From Micromonospora echinospora (lineage in GTDB: Bacteria > Actinomycetota > Actinomycetes > Mycobacteriales > Micromonosporaceae): DNA of 64,000 nucleotides. Below the pieces are notes generated by a model. The model searched no databases, was not told where the DNA came from, and saw only the letters and a program-made list of their open reading frames with translations. The DNA lies in NCBI RefSeq assembly GCF_014203425.1, contig NZ_JACHJC010000001.1, forward strand, positions 5,978,001 to 6,042,000, written 5' to 3'. Below are positions 25,030 to 33,239 of the stretch, in pieces (the first letter of the stretch is position 1; each line of letters begins with the position of its first letter). The translations under genes were made by a program, and so were the position numbers.

Positions 25030-27147
25030 TTGACCGACCAGACCACGCTGGACCGGGAGATCGCCTCCGAGCAGCGCCACCTCGACCGGGTGTACGCCCG
25101 GCTGGCCGAACTGCGCCGGTCGGCGGCCGACGCCGAGCGGGAGGGCTACCAGCTGGCCCGGGTCGGCAACTTCGGCGCGCTGGTCGAGCGGGACGCGATG
25201 GTCTTCCACGCCGCTCAGCGCCGGCACGTGCTCGACGCCGAGCACGAGGGACTGGTGTTCGGGCGGCTGGACCTGCGTACCGGGCAGGTGCTGCACGTCG
25301 GGCGCCTGGGTGTGCGGGGGGTGGACGCGGAGACGCTGGTGGTGGACTGGCGGGCCCCGGCTGCCGCCGCGTTCTACCAGGCAACGCCCGCCGAGCCGCG
25401 CGGCGTGGTGCGCCGGCGCACGATCCAGTCGGCCTCGGAAAAGGTCACCCGGATCGAGGACGACCTGCTGGACCCGGAGGCCGCGCCGCCGGAGATGGCG
25501 GTGGTCGGCGACGGGGCGCTGCTGGCCACGCTGTCCCGGGCCACCGGCCGGGGCATGCGGGACATCGTCGCCACCATCCAGCGCGAGCAGGACGAGGCGA
25601 TCCGCTCCCCCGGCAACGGCGTCACGATCGTCTCCGGCGGCCCGGGGACGGGCAAGACGGCGGTGGCGTTGCACCGGGCCGCGTACCTGCTCTATTCCGA
25701 CCGGGCCCGGTACGCCGGCGGCGGCATCCTGGTGGTCGGCCCGTCCGGCGTGTTCGTCGAGTACATCGCCTCGGTGCTGCCCTCGCTGGGCGAGGAGACC
25801 GCCACGCTGCGCTCGCTCGGCTCGCTGTTCCCGGGCCTGTCGGCGTCCCGGACCGACCCGCCGGACGTGGCGGCGGTGAAGGGCTCGCTGCGGATGCGCC
25901 GGGTGCTGGAGCGCGCGGTACGCGACGCGGTGCCGGACTCCCCGGCCGAGCTGCGCCTGCTGTACCGGGGTGAGCTGCTGCGCCTGGAGCGTCCCGCGCT
26001 GGACGCGATCCGGGACCGGACGCTGGCCCGGGGCGCGCGCCGCAACGAGGTACGCCGGGCGGCGTTCGACGCGGTGCTCGCCGCGCTCTACGCGCAGGCC
26101 CGCACGCTGCGGGTGGGCCGGCTGCCGGAGCAGCCCGCGTTCGAGGACGAGATCATCGAGCGGCCGGAGTTCCGCGAGTTCCTCAAGGCGTGGTGGCCAC
26201 GGCTGCACCCACGGCACGTGCTGGACTGGCTGGCCCGCCCGGACCGGCTGCGCCGCTACGCCGGGGGGATCCTCTCCTCGGCCGAGATCCGGCTGCTCGG
26301 GCAGGCGTACCGCACGCTCGCGACCGACGGGCTGACGGTGGCGGACATCGCGCTGCTGGACGAGCTGGACGCGCTGCTGGGCAAGCCGGTGCAGCGGGCC
26401 CGGCCCAAGCGCGACCCGTACCAGCTCGCCGGTGGCGTGCGCGAGCTGAGCACGTACGCCGATCGGCAGCGCGCCGCCCGGGCGGCGGCCCGGGAGCGGC
26501 CGGCCGACTACCGCGACTACGCCCACGTGGTGGTGGACGAGGCGCAGGACGTCTCGCCGATGCAGTGGCGGATGGTCGGCCGGCGCGGGCGACTGGCCTC
26601 CTGGACCGTGGTCGGCGACCCGGCGCAGACGGCCTGGACCGGCGACCCGCAGGAGCTGGACCGGGCCCGGGACCAGGCGCTGGGCCGGCGCAAGCGGCAC
26701 CGCTACGAGCTGACCACCAACTACCGCAACTCGGCGGAGATCTTCGCGGTGGCGGCGGCGGAGATCCGCCGGCTCTACCCGGATCTGCCGCTGCCCGACG
26801 CGGTCCGGTCCACCGGCGTGCTGCCGGTCGAGCGCGTGGTGCCCGCCGCCGAGTTGCCGGCGGCCACCGTCGAGGCGGCCGAGGCGCTGCTCGGACAGGT
26901 GGAGGGCACGGTCGGCGTGATCACACCGGTGCCGCGCCGGGACGAGGTGGCCGGCTGGCTGGGCGCGCGCGGCGCGGGCCGGCTCCAGGTGGTGACCAGC
27001 CTCCAGGCCAAGGGCATGGAGTACGACGGCGTGGTGCTGGTGGCGCCGAGCGAGATCCGGGCCGATCCCGGGTCGGGCGTGCGCACGCTCTACGTGGCGC
27101 TGTCCCGGGCGACCCAGCGCCTCACCACGCTCGACCCGGTGGGGTGA
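25030..27147 (+). CDS. helR: HelD/HelR family RNA polymerase-recycling ATPase
   Basis: A 705-residue superfamily 1 ATPase. It has a long N-terminal coiled-coil arm (residues 1-60, LDREIASEQRHLDRVYARLA), Walker A GGPGTGKTAVALHRA near residue 205, Walker B VVVDEAQDVSPMQW near residue 510 and a C-terminal SF1 motor (TSLQAKGMEYDGVVL). HelD proteins push into the RNA polymerase channels and release stalled complexes. In Streptomyces and M. abscessus the HelR branch also dislodges rifamycin and gives resistance. Assignment to HelR rather than another HelD class is an inference. The start is TTG 25030, eight bases after AGGAG. Confidence 0.88.
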   Translation: MTDQTTLDREIASEQRHLDRVYARLAELRRSAADAEREGYQLARVGNFGALVERDAMVFHAAQRRHVLDAEHEGLVFGRLDLRTGQVLHVGRLGVRGVDAETLVVDWRAPAAAAFYQATPAEPRGVVRRRTIQSASEKVTRIEDDLLDPEAAPPEMAVVGDGALLATLSRATGRGMRDIVATIQREQDEAIRSPGNGVTIVSGGPGTGKTAVALHRAAYLLYSDRARYAGGGILVVGPSGVFVEYIASVLPSLGEETATLRSLGSLFPGLSASRTDPPDVAAVKGSLRMRRVLERAVRDAVPDSPAELRLLYRGELLRLERPALDAIRDRTLARGARRNEVRRAAFDAVLAALYAQARTLRVGRLPEQPAFEDEIIERPEFREFLKAWWPRLHPRHVLDWLARPDRLRRYAGGILSSAEIRLLGQAYRTLATDGLTVADIALLDELDALLGKPVQRARPKRDPYQLAGGVRELSTYADRQRAARAAARERPADYRDYAHVVVDEAQDVSPMQWRMVGRRGRLASWTVVGDPAQTAWTGDPQELDRARDQALGRRKRHRYELTTNYRNSAEIFAVAAAEIRRLYPDLPLPDAVRSTGVLPVERVVPAAELPAATVEAAEALLGQVEGTVGVITPVPRRDEVAGWLGARGAGRLQVVTSLQAKGMEYDGVVLVAPSEIRADPGSGVRTLYVALSRATQRLTTLDPVG

Positions 27148-27180
27148 GGAGCCGCGCCGGCACCACCCACAGTTCACTTG

Positions 27181-27205
27181 CATACATAGCGATGTGAACA
27201 TACAT
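27181..27205 (+). promoter_or_regulatory. Candidate regulatory region of the CDF exporter
   Basis: Two CATACAT direct repeats (27181-27187 and 27199-27205) lie 18 bases apart in a short AT-rich gap after helR. The surrounding TTCAC ... GTGAA (27173-27198) adds loose dyad symmetry. The spacing of almost two helical turns is suited to a metal-responsive repressor, but no known box is matched. Confidence 0.3.
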
Positions 27206-27241
27206 TGGGCCCGGCCGGTACGCGGCAGGAAGGGTGTTGGC

Positions 27242-28156
27242 GTGGGCGCAGGTCATGACCACAGCGGCGCGGTGGCCAACGCGGCACACCGCCACCGCGG
27301 CCGCCTCTGGGCCGCGTTCGCGCTGCTCGCCGTCCTGATGGTGGTCGAGGCGGTGGCCGCCTTCACCACCGGCTCGCTCGCCCTGCTCTCCGATGCCGGG
27401 CACATGTTCACCGACGTGCTCGGCATCGGCATGGCCCTCGCGGCGATCACCGCCACCCGGCGCGCCGGCACCGACCCGCAGCGCACGTTCGGCCTCTACC
27501 GGCTGGAGGTGCTAGCCGCACTCGCCAACGCCGTGCTGCTCGGCGCCGTCGCGGTCTACGTCCTGGTCGAGGCGGTACGCCGCTTCGGCGAGCCGCCGGA
27601 GGTGCTCGCCGGCCCGATGCTCGTGGTGGCGGTGCTCGGCCTGCTCGCCAACATCGTCGCCTTCGCGCTGCTGCGGGCCGGGTCGAAGGAGAGCATCAAC
27701 CTGCGCGGCGCGTACCTGGAGGTGCTCGGCGACCTGCTCGGCTCGCTCGGCGTGATCGCCGCGGCGCTGGTCATCGCGGTCACCGACTGGTGGTGGGCGG
27801 ACCCCCTGGTCGCCGTCGGGATCGGCCTGTTCATCCTGCCGCGCACCTGGCGGCTCGGCCGGGCCGCGGTGCGCATCCTGGTGCAGGCAGCGCCGGAGCA
27901 CCTGCAGGTGACCGCCGTGCACGACCGGCTGGCCGCGGTCCCCGGCGTGGCCGAGGTGCACGACCTGCACGTCTGGACGCTCACCTCCGGGATGGAGGTG
28001 GCCTCGGCGCACCTGACCACCGACCCGGGCGTCGACCCCGGCGGGGTCCTTGCCGCCGCGCGGGCCGCGCTGCACGAGGACTTCTCCATCGATCACGCCA
28101 CGTTGCAGGTCGAACCCGGAGCGTCCGCGGGCGTGTGCGGAAAGACCGAGTGGTGA
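27242..28156 (+). CDS. Cation diffusion facilitator (zinc/cobalt/cadmium exporter)
   Basis: A 304-residue membrane antiporter exporting divalent metal in exchange for protons. Six transmembrane helices are predicted over residues of about 18-200. Helix 2 carries the metal site in SLALLSDAGHMFTDVLGIG, and helix 5 the partner site in EVLGDLLGSLG with nearby ADPLVAV. The cytoplasmic C-terminal domain (from about residue 205) is the family dimerisation and metal-sensing domain, with conserved VAEVHDLHVWTLTSG. A short N-terminal HDHS segment may bind metal. The start is GTG 27242 behind AGGAAGGG; a more distant ATG at 27194 is possible. Confidence 0.9.
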   Translation: MGAGHDHSGAVANAAHRHRGRLWAAFALLAVLMVVEAVAAFTTGSLALLSDAGHMFTDVLGIGMALAAITATRRAGTDPQRTFGLYRLEVLAALANAVLLGAVAVYVLVEAVRRFGEPPEVLAGPMLVVAVLGLLANIVAFALLRAGSKESINLRGAYLEVLGDLLGSLGVIAAALVIAVTDWWWADPLVAVGIGLFILPRTWRLGRAAVRILVQAAPEHLQVTAVHDRLAAVPGVAEVHDLHVWTLTSGMEVASAHLTTDPGVDPGGVLAAARAALHEDFSIDHATLQVEPGASAGVCGKTEW

Positions 28157-28296
28157 TTAGGACAGACTTAAATCACTGCGGCTGCTGTACAGTAATGTCG
28201 GTTTTGCCCCATCATGCGGCACCACGCATCGGAGCCGCGCCCGGGCAGCGCCGGTAGGCTCGGTCGCGGCCGCAGCCTCCGGCGCCACCGGCGCAG

Positions 28297-28424
28297 GTGG
28301 GGTGGCCGTCGCCTAATCGCCCGAAGGGGGCGAGCCGGGGAACCACGTACGTGGGGTGCATCCGCGTCAGCGGTAGGGATCTTCCGTCCCGAACCCGTCA
28401 GCTAACCCGGTCGGCGGTTGACGG
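28297..28424 (+). promoter_or_regulatory. Cyclic di-AMP riboswitch (ydaO-type)
   Basis: The leader of the following secreted-protein gene contains the conserved blocks of the ydaO/yuaA RNA: GCCTAATCGCCCGA, then GAGCCGGGGAACCA, GGGGTGCATCC and GTCCCGAACCCGTCAGCTAA near the end. Their order and spacing match the c-di-AMP aptamer. In actinobacteria this riboswitch is usually placed before cell-wall hydrolase and resuscitation-factor genes and turns them off when c-di-AMP is high. The expression platform lies in the last 20 bases before the ribosome binding site GGAAGGAC. The exact ends of the RNA are approximate. Confidence 0.88.
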
Positions 28425-28436
28425 AAGGACATGTGA

Positions 28437-29513
28437 ATGCCCCCAGTGGCACCTGTACGACGGACGGCCGCCCGATTGGCGGCCCTGCTCGTCGCGACGC
28501 TGACTCTCGGCGTCGCGACCGTTCCGGCCTCCCCCGCCTCGGCGGCGCCCCGGACCGCCCTGCTCGCCGCCGCACCCGGCGACGACGAAGGCGGCACGCC
28601 GGAGCTGCGCGCCCAACTCGACGCGGCCAGCAAGGGCTGGCTGGAGGCGAAGGCCGCGCTGAACCAGTCGGTGAACCGCCAGAAGCAGCTGAACGACCAG
28701 CTCAAGACGGTCGGTGTCGAACTGGCCGCACGCGACGCCAAGGTCGGCGAGATCGCCGGGGTGGCGTACCGCGCCGGCCGCCTCGGCACCGCCGCGGCGC
28801 TGCTCGACAGCAGCAGCCCGGCGGGCTTCATGGACCGGGCCGCCACCCTGGAACAGGTCGCCGCGCACGAGGACCGCACGGTGCGCGACCTGATCGCCAC
28901 CCGCGACGAGGCCACCCGCACCCGGGCCGCGCTCGACGCCGAGATCCGCGAGCAACGCAAGCAGGTCGCGGTGATGGGCAAGCGCAAGGAGCAGGCCGAG
29001 CGCGCGCTCGAAGTGGCGAACGACAGGGCGTCACGCAGCAGCAGTGGCGGCGGCGGCGGCGTCCAGGGCACCTCCAACAAGAACGCGAAGCCGGCGCCGC
29101 GCAACTCGGACGGCTCATGGCCCGCGGAGTCGTGCAGCGTCAACGACCCGACCCCGGCCAACGGCTGCATCACCCCGCGGACGCTGCACGCGCTACAGCA
29201 GGCCAAGGCGGCCGGCTTCACCCGGTACGTCTCGTGCCACCGGCCCAGCGGCTCGGGCGAGCACCCGAAGGGGCGGGCCTGCGACTTCGCCGCCCAGAAG
29301 AACGGCTTCGGGGGCGTGGCCACCGGCGGTGACCGGACGTACGGCAACAACCTGGCCGCGTACTTCGTGCGCAACGCCGACCCGCTCGCCGTGCTCTACG
29401 TGATCTGGTTCAAGCAGATCTGGCTGCCCAGCAGCGGGTGGAAGGCGTACAGCGGCGGCAACGGCGATCCGTCCAGCGACCACACCAACCACGTGCACCT
29501 GTCGGTGTACTAG
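28437..29513 (+). CDS. Secreted coiled-coil protein with a C-terminal wall-hydrolase-like domain, under a c-di-AMP riboswitch
   Basis: A 358-residue exported protein. Residues 1-38 are a signal peptide ending ASPASAAP. Residues of about 55-200 form a coiled coil (SKGWLEAKAALNQSVNRQKQ onward) like those of NLP/P60 and RipA-type proteins. A Gly/Ser linker then leads to a C-terminal domain with CSVNDPTPANGCITPRTLHA, SCHRPSGSGEHPKGRACDFA and a final SSDHTNHVHLSVY. The HP-KGRACDF and HTNHVHLS blocks resemble D-Ala-D-Ala carboxypeptidase/VanY-like zinc sites (inference). The riboswitch context supports a role in wall remodelling. The start ATG has GGAAGGAC seven bases upstream. Confidence 0.88.
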   Translation: MPPVAPVRRTAARLAALLVATLTLGVATVPASPASAAPRTALLAAAPGDDEGGTPELRAQLDAASKGWLEAKAALNQSVNRQKQLNDQLKTVGVELAARDAKVGEIAGVAYRAGRLGTAAALLDSSSPAGFMDRAATLEQVAAHEDRTVRDLIATRDEATRTRAALDAEIREQRKQVAVMGKRKEQAERALEVANDRASRSSSGGGGGVQGTSNKNAKPAPRNSDGSWPAESCSVNDPTPANGCITPRTLHALQQAKAAGFTRYVSCHRPSGSGEHPKGRACDFAAQKNGFGGVATGGDRTYGNNLAAYFVRNADPLAVLYVIWFKQIWLPSSGWKAYSGGNGDPSSDHTNHVHLSVY

Positions 29514-30046
29514 CGCGCTCCCGGGGGGCCGGCCGGATCGGGCCGGCCCTCCAGCGTCGCGCCGAGACGGGCCGCCAGGCTCAGGTGAGCCGCCCGGGCC
29601 TGACGGAACGCGTACCCGAACAGCGGCGCCGGCGCGGTCAGCGTGATCTCCACGTCGATGCGCACGGTGCCGTCGGGCTCGTCGCGCAGCCGGGTGTGGT
29701 TGCGCACCGTCGTCGCCGGCTGCTGCCGGGCCACCGTGACCACCTCGTCCTCGCTCGCGACCAGCACGTCCGCCTGGTACGTGACCGGGAAGTGCAGCGG
29801 GCCCAGTTGCAGCCGGTCGGTGATCGCGTAGCTGGCCAGCGCGCCCGGCCGGGCCGGCAGTTGCCGGACCCGGACGATCAGCGGATGCAGCTCGCCCTGG
29901 CGACTGAGGTCACCCAGCAGGGCCACCGCGTCGGCCCGGCCGCACCGGGCCTGCACGGTGTAGCTGAAGCTGTCGCTGCTCTGCAAGCGGGCCCCCTCGC
30001 CGTCGTACGTCGCGACGATCGTCCCGTACGGACGCCGGACTGGCAA
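29510..30046 (-). CDS. SRPBCC family protein
   Basis: A 178-residue helix-grip protein: FSYTVQARCGRADAVALLGD, strand LASYAITDRLQLGPLHFPV, then VEITLTAPAPLFGYAFRQAR with a closing C-terminal helix. It is probably a START-like hydrophobic ligand binder. The start is uncertain: no ATG or GTG lies near the first conserved strand, and TTG 30046 with AGGGGA upstream is the best candidate. A longer version would overlap the STAS gene. Its stop codon overlaps that of the convergent secreted protein gene. With the STAS gene 41 bases upstream it may form a two-gene transcript. Confidence 0.7.
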   Translation of the reverse strand: MPVRRPYGTIVATYDGEGARLQSSDSFSYTVQARCGRADAVALLGDLSRQGELHPLIVRVRQLPARPGALASYAITDRLQLGPLHFPVTYQADVLVASEDEVVTVARQQPATTVRNHTRLRDEPDGTVRIDVEITLTAPAPLFGYAFRQARAAHLSLAARLGATLEGRPDPAGPPGAR

Positions 30047-30087
30047 CGGGTAGAAGGTCCCCTGGCCGGAGGGGGTGTGAGCGGCGC

Positions 30088-30447
30088 TCAGGCGCCGGGC
30101 AGCACCTCGGGGGTGTCGTCGGCGAACCACGGTTCGGGAGCGCCGAAGAGGCCGAGCAGGCCGGTCACCCAGAGCTGCCGGTGCACGAACCGGCTCGGCT
30201 CGGTGACCACCAGCTTGACGCCGCTGACCTCGCAGGTCTGGAAGCCGGCGACCATGGCGCTGATGCCGACCGAGTCGATGAACGTGACGAGCCGCATGTT
30301 CAGCTCGATGCGTGCGGGACGGCCCTTCGCGAGCACCTCGGCGATCGCTTCCCGCACCTCGTACGCGGTGTCGACGTCGATCTCCCCACGGGGCGCGATC
30401 TGGACGACACCACCCGGCCGCACCGACTTCACGATCGACAGGCTCAC
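30088..30447 (-). CDS. STAS domain anti-sigma factor antagonist
   Basis: A 119-residue SpoIIAA/RsbV-like switch protein. The STAS fold is clear (GGVVQIAPRGEIDVDTAYEV, then LNMRLVTFIDSVGISAMVAG). Ser in IDSVG is the site phosphorylated by anti-sigma kinases in this family; when dephosphorylated the protein frees a sigma factor by binding its anti-sigma factor. No kinase or sigma gene is in the window, so its partners are elsewhere. The start is GTG 30447 with GGAGG eight bases upstream. The C terminus (EPWFADDTPEVLPGA) is acidic. Confidence 0.9.
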   Translation of the reverse strand: MSLSIVKSVRPGGVVQIAPRGEIDVDTAYEVREAIAEVLAKGRPARIELNMRLVTFIDSVGISAMVAGFQTCEVSGVKLVVTEPSRFVHRQLWVTGLLGLFGAPEPWFADDTPEVLPGA

Positions 30448-30880
30448 GCGAGCACCTCCACTCGCCCTTGACGGGCGCCTCATCAGTACGCGGGCCGCGA
30501 CCGAGAGTATTCCTCCAACGGCTCGGTCGCCACCCCCCGGGATGAGCAATTCGCGAACTGGGCACACCTGGGCGCACCCAATCCGGACCTCCGGGTTCCA
30601 GTTTCCCCTTCGACGCGGGCCACGACCGGCCGTACGGCCGGTCGGACCCGTCGATCCGCCGACCAGGGTAGCGGGCGCGCGCACTTCGCGACGACACCCC
30701 GCTCTCGGCGCGTTCGGGTGGTTCGTCCCGGTTTGAAAGCCTGCTAGCCGCCCGCGCCCCACTGTGGGTTTGCCGCCGCCGCGCGCGGGGCACTGCCCGG
30801 GGGAGTCAACCCGTGACGCGCCGGATGGACACCGGAGTCCGAAGTGGCCGCCGGCCTTCGGCACCCGAGGAGGTAGAACG
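30448..30880. other. 433-base divergent intergenic region
   Basis: The gap between the divergent STAS and 134-residue protein genes has no frame with good codon statistics in either direction. It should hold two promoters, and several AT-richer patches (around 30485-30550 and 30725-30740) are candidates. No repeat, riboswitch or clear operator was recognised. Confidence 0.5.
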
Positions 30881-31285
30881 ATGTTCGGATCCAACCTGCT
30901 GGACCGCCGGGGCAAGGCCGAGCGGGTCGCCGACCAGGCGTGGCAGCACCTGCTCTCCGCGGCCGGCTCCGCCGGTGACAGCGTGCGCGACGCCACCCGC
31001 GCCGCCCGCCGCAACTCCTCCGGCTTCGCCGACGACGCCACCGACCTGGTCGGCTCCGCCGCCGAGGAGGCGCGCCGGCGTGCCACGCTCGCCTTCGACG
31101 CGCTGGCCGGGCGTCGGCCCGCGCTGCCCTGGACGCTGCTGATCGCGGCGGCGCTCGCGGGCGCGGCGATCGGCTGGGCCGCCGGCACCGCCGCGCGCGC
31201 CGCGGGCAGCCGCGACCGCGCCGCGGACGAGATCGAGTTCGTGGACGTGGACCGTCCGAACTCCCCGGCCGGCCTGGACGGCTGA
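30881..31285 (+). CDS. Small single-pass membrane protein, unknown function
   Basis: A 134-residue protein with a helical, alanine-rich cytoplasmic N-terminal part (MFGSNLLDRRGKAERVADQA, then SAGDSVRDATRAARRNSSGF). One transmembrane helix lies near residues 87-107 (LPWTLLIAAALAGAAIGWAA), and a short acidic tail follows (ADEIEFVDVDRPNSPAGLDG). The architecture is like small actinobacterial stress-associated membrane proteins, but I recognise no named family. GAGGAGG lies 7 bases before ATG 30881. It ends at a strong hairpin at 31301-31341. Confidence 0.8.
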   Translation: MFGSNLLDRRGKAERVADQAWQHLLSAAGSAGDSVRDATRAARRNSSGFADDATDLVGSAAEEARRRATLAFDALAGRRPALPWTLLIAAALAGAAIGWAAGTAARAAGSRDRAADEIEFVDVDRPNSPAGLDG

Positions 31286-31300
31286 ACCGCACCCGACCGG

Positions 31301-31341
31301 CACGGTGGCCGCTCCCGGTACTCCCGGGGGCGGCCACCGTG
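31301..31341 (+). terminator. Terminator hairpin after the 134-residue membrane protein gene
   Basis: Perfect 12-base arms CACGGTGGCCGC and GCGGCCACCGTG surround a loop that can itself pair (CCCGG with CCGGG). A short TTT follows the right arm. It lies 16 bases after the stop codon. Confidence 0.8.
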
Positions 31342-31358
31342 TTTGCGTGGTGCGCTCC

Positions 31359-31381
31359 CCCTCACCCGGACCGGGTGAGGG
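31359..31381. promoter_or_regulatory. Candidate operator before the BON gene
   Basis: CCCTCACCCGG, a single A, then CCGGGTGAGGG is a perfect palindrome of 11-base arms, 78 bases upstream of the BON-protein start. The inner ACCCGGACCGGG recurs between the LAL regulator and its divergent neighbour (about 36044-36055). The TCACCC step is also shared. Operator function is inferred from this sharing. Confidence 0.4.
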
Positions 31382-31458
31382 TCGGTCACCCGGGACACGC
31401 GCAGGATCGCGGGTGCGGGACCCGTGCCCGCGCCGCCGTCGACGGGAGGGAGAGCCGG

Positions 31459-32133
31459 ATGGCCACCGACACGATCACGCGTACCGACCGGGACATCCAG
31501 TCCGCGGTGCTCGACGAACTGACCTGGGAACCCCGGGTCGGCCCCGACGAGATCGGGGTGACTGTCACCGAGGGCGTGGTGACGCTGACCGGCAGGGTGG
31601 ACAGCTACGCCAAGAAGTGGGCCGCCGAGCGGGCCGCGCACCGGGCCGCCCGGGTCCGCGCGGTCGCCAACGACCTCTTCGTCCAGATCGCCACCGCCGC
31701 CGGGCGGGAGGACCCGGAGATCGCCGTAGCGGCCGTACGGGCGCTGGAGTGGGACGCCTTCGTGCCGGTCGAGGCGCTGCAGGTGACAGTCTCCGACGGC
31801 TGGGTCACGCTGCACGGCGACGTCGAGTGGGAGTACCAGCGGCGCGCCGCCGAACGGTCGGTCGCCCGGCTCACCGGCGTACGCGGGGTGAGCAACGGGA
31901 TCGCCGTGCGCCCGGCGGTACGCGCCGACGGGCACGACCTGGCCGAGCGGATCGTGGACGCGCTCGCGCGCAACGCCGCCACCGAGGCCGAGACCGTCGA
32001 CGTCCGGGTGCACGGCGACACGGTGCTGCTGGGCGGGCAGGTCCAGTCGGCCGGCGAACGCGCGGACATCGAGCGGGTGGTGTGGAACGCCCCCGGCATC
32101 CGGGAGGTGCACAACCACCTCGTCGTGCGCTGA
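31459..32133 (+). CDS. Triple BON domain protein
   Basis: A 224-residue protein with three consecutive BON domains (about residues 10-80, 85-150 and 155-224), each with the V.V..G.VTL.G.V pattern: VTVTEGVVTLTGRVDS, VTVSDGWVTLHGDVEW and VRVHGDTVLLGGQVQS. BON domains bind phospholipids or other envelope components. This protein lacks a signal peptide, so it is probably cytoplasmic or peripheral to the membrane. Similar BON proteins accompany stress and dormancy genes in actinobacteria (inference for this case). GGGAGGGAGAG precedes ATG 31459. A 12-bp hairpin follows the gene. Confidence 0.85.
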   Translation: MATDTITRTDRDIQSAVLDELTWEPRVGPDEIGVTVTEGVVTLTGRVDSYAKKWAAERAAHRAARVRAVANDLFVQIATAAGREDPEIAVAAVRALEWDAFVPVEALQVTVSDGWVTLHGDVEWEYQRRAAERSVARLTGVRGVSNGIAVRPAVRADGHDLAERIVDALARNAATEAETVDVRVHGDTVLLGGQVQSAGERADIERVVWNAPGIREVHNHLVVR

Positions 32134-32145
32134 GCCGAACCACCC

Positions 32146-32174
32146 CGCCCGGGTGAGCCCGCCTCACCCGGGCG
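32146..32174. terminator. Hairpin between the BON and peroxiredoxin genes
   Basis: CGCCCGGGTGAG and CTCACCCGGGCG form a perfect 12-bp stem around a 5-base loop, 12 bases after the BON stop and 19 before the peroxiredoxin start. It can terminate or attenuate transcription. The GGGTGAG/CTCACCC elements also match the palindrome at 31359-31381, so it may instead be an operator. Confidence 0.55.
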
Positions 32175-32192
32175 CCGGCCATTGTGGGAGGC

Positions 32193-32687
32193 ATGAGTGA
32201 TCCGAACGGGCTGATCACACCCGGGCGGGCCGCCCCCGGCTTCACGCTGCCGGCGGCGCCGGACGGGCGACAGGTGGGTCCCGGGCAGTTCCGGGGCCGT
32301 CCGGTGGTGCTGGCCTTCTATCCCGCCGACTGGTCACCGGTCTGCGGCGAGCAGATGGCCCTCTACCAGGCGGCCCTGCCCGAGCTGGAGCGGTACGACG
32401 CGGTGCTGCTGGGCATCTCGGTGGACAGCGTCGACTCGCACCGGGCGTTCGCCGAGAGCCAGGGCATCCGCTTCCCGTTGCTCGCCGACTTCGAGCCCAA
32501 GGGCGAGGTGTCGCGCCGATACGGCGCGTACGCGCCGCGTGGGCAGTCCGACCGGGCGCTCGTGGTCGTCGACCCGGACGGCCGGGTGGCCTGGAGCCAC
32601 CTGTCCCCGCCCGAGGTGAACCCGGGCGTGGACGGCATCCTCGACGCCCTGGAGCGGCTCAACTCGGATCGGCGGGTGAACGCCTGA
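32193..32687 (+). CDS. Peroxiredoxin, 1-Cys/BCP-like
   Basis: A 164-residue thiol peroxidase. The active-site loop is AFYPADWSPVCGEQMALYQA, with the peroxidatic Cys in the usual place but Ser-Pro-Val before it instead of the Thr-x-x of most members. No other cysteine is present, so an outside thiol must resolve it. The thioredoxin-like core continues in LLGISVDSVDSHRAFAES and FPLLADFEPKGEVSRRYGAY. The start is the ATG 32193 with GGGAGG upstream. The stop codon overlaps the start of the DsbA-like gene (TGATG), suggesting that both work on the same stress. Confidence 0.88.
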   Translation: MSDPNGLITPGRAAPGFTLPAAPDGRQVGPGQFRGRPVVLAFYPADWSPVCGEQMALYQAALPELERYDAVLLGISVDSVDSHRAFAESQGIRFPLLADFEPKGEVSRRYGAYAPRGQSDRALVVVDPDGRVAWSHLSPPEVNPGVDGILDALERLNSDRRVNA

Positions 32688-33238
32688 TGACCACGCCACT
32701 TCAGGTCACCACCGCGCGGCTGCGGACCTCGGTGACCGACAGCGACCACGTCCGCGGGCCGGTGGACGCGCCGGTCACGATCGTCGAGTACGGCGACTTC
32801 CAGTGCCGGTTCTGCGGCGCCGCGTACCCGAACCTCACCGAGGTGCTGCGCCAGCGGGCCGACGTGGTGCGCCTGGCGTACCGGCACTTTCCGATCGCCA
32901 ACATCCACCCGCACGCGGAGAGCGCGGCGGAGACCGCCGAGGCGGCCGCCGCCCGGGGCCGGTTCTGGGAGATGTACGACTGGCTCTTCCAGCACCAGGA
33001 CCAGCTCGACCCGGTGCACCTGTCGCTCGGCGTCGAGCAGATCGGACTGTCGCCGGACGAGATCGCCGCGGAGGTCGGCCGGCAGGAGTACGCCGACCGG
33101 GTCCGGCGGGACTTCGTCGACGGCATCCGCAGCGGCGTCAACGGCACCCCGACCCTGTTCGTCAACGGCGTCCGCCACGACGGCGGTTACGACGTTGCCG
33201 AACTGCTGACCGTGGTGGACGCCGCCGCCGACGTCTGA
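32687..33238 (+). CDS. DsbA/FrnE-like thioredoxin-fold protein
   Basis: A 183-residue protein of the DsbA family, in the short single-domain form common in actinobacteria. The active site is CRFC in VEYGDFQCRFCGAAYPNLTE, the cis-proline loop is GVNGTPTLFVNG, and a helical insertion lies between (residues of about 75-135). It has no signal peptide, unlike secreted DsbA, so it should act in the cytoplasm, possibly reducing or shuffling disulphides. It is translationally coupled to the peroxiredoxin before it, for which it could be the reductant (inference). Confidence 0.88.
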   Translation: MTTPLQVTTARLRTSVTDSDHVRGPVDAPVTIVEYGDFQCRFCGAAYPNLTEVLRQRADVVRLAYRHFPIANIHPHAESAAETAEAAAARGRFWEMYDWLFQHQDQLDPVHLSLGVEQIGLSPDEIAAEVGRQEYADRVRRDFVDGIRSGVNGTPTLFVNGVRHDGGYDVAELLTVVDAAADV

Positions 33239-33239
33239 G

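Noticed and set aside
29510..30793. A single 427-codon gene covering the SRPBCC and STAS regions
   Set aside because: The upstream part is out of phase with the clear STAS gene and lacks homology; only the C-terminal 178 codons are SRPBCC.
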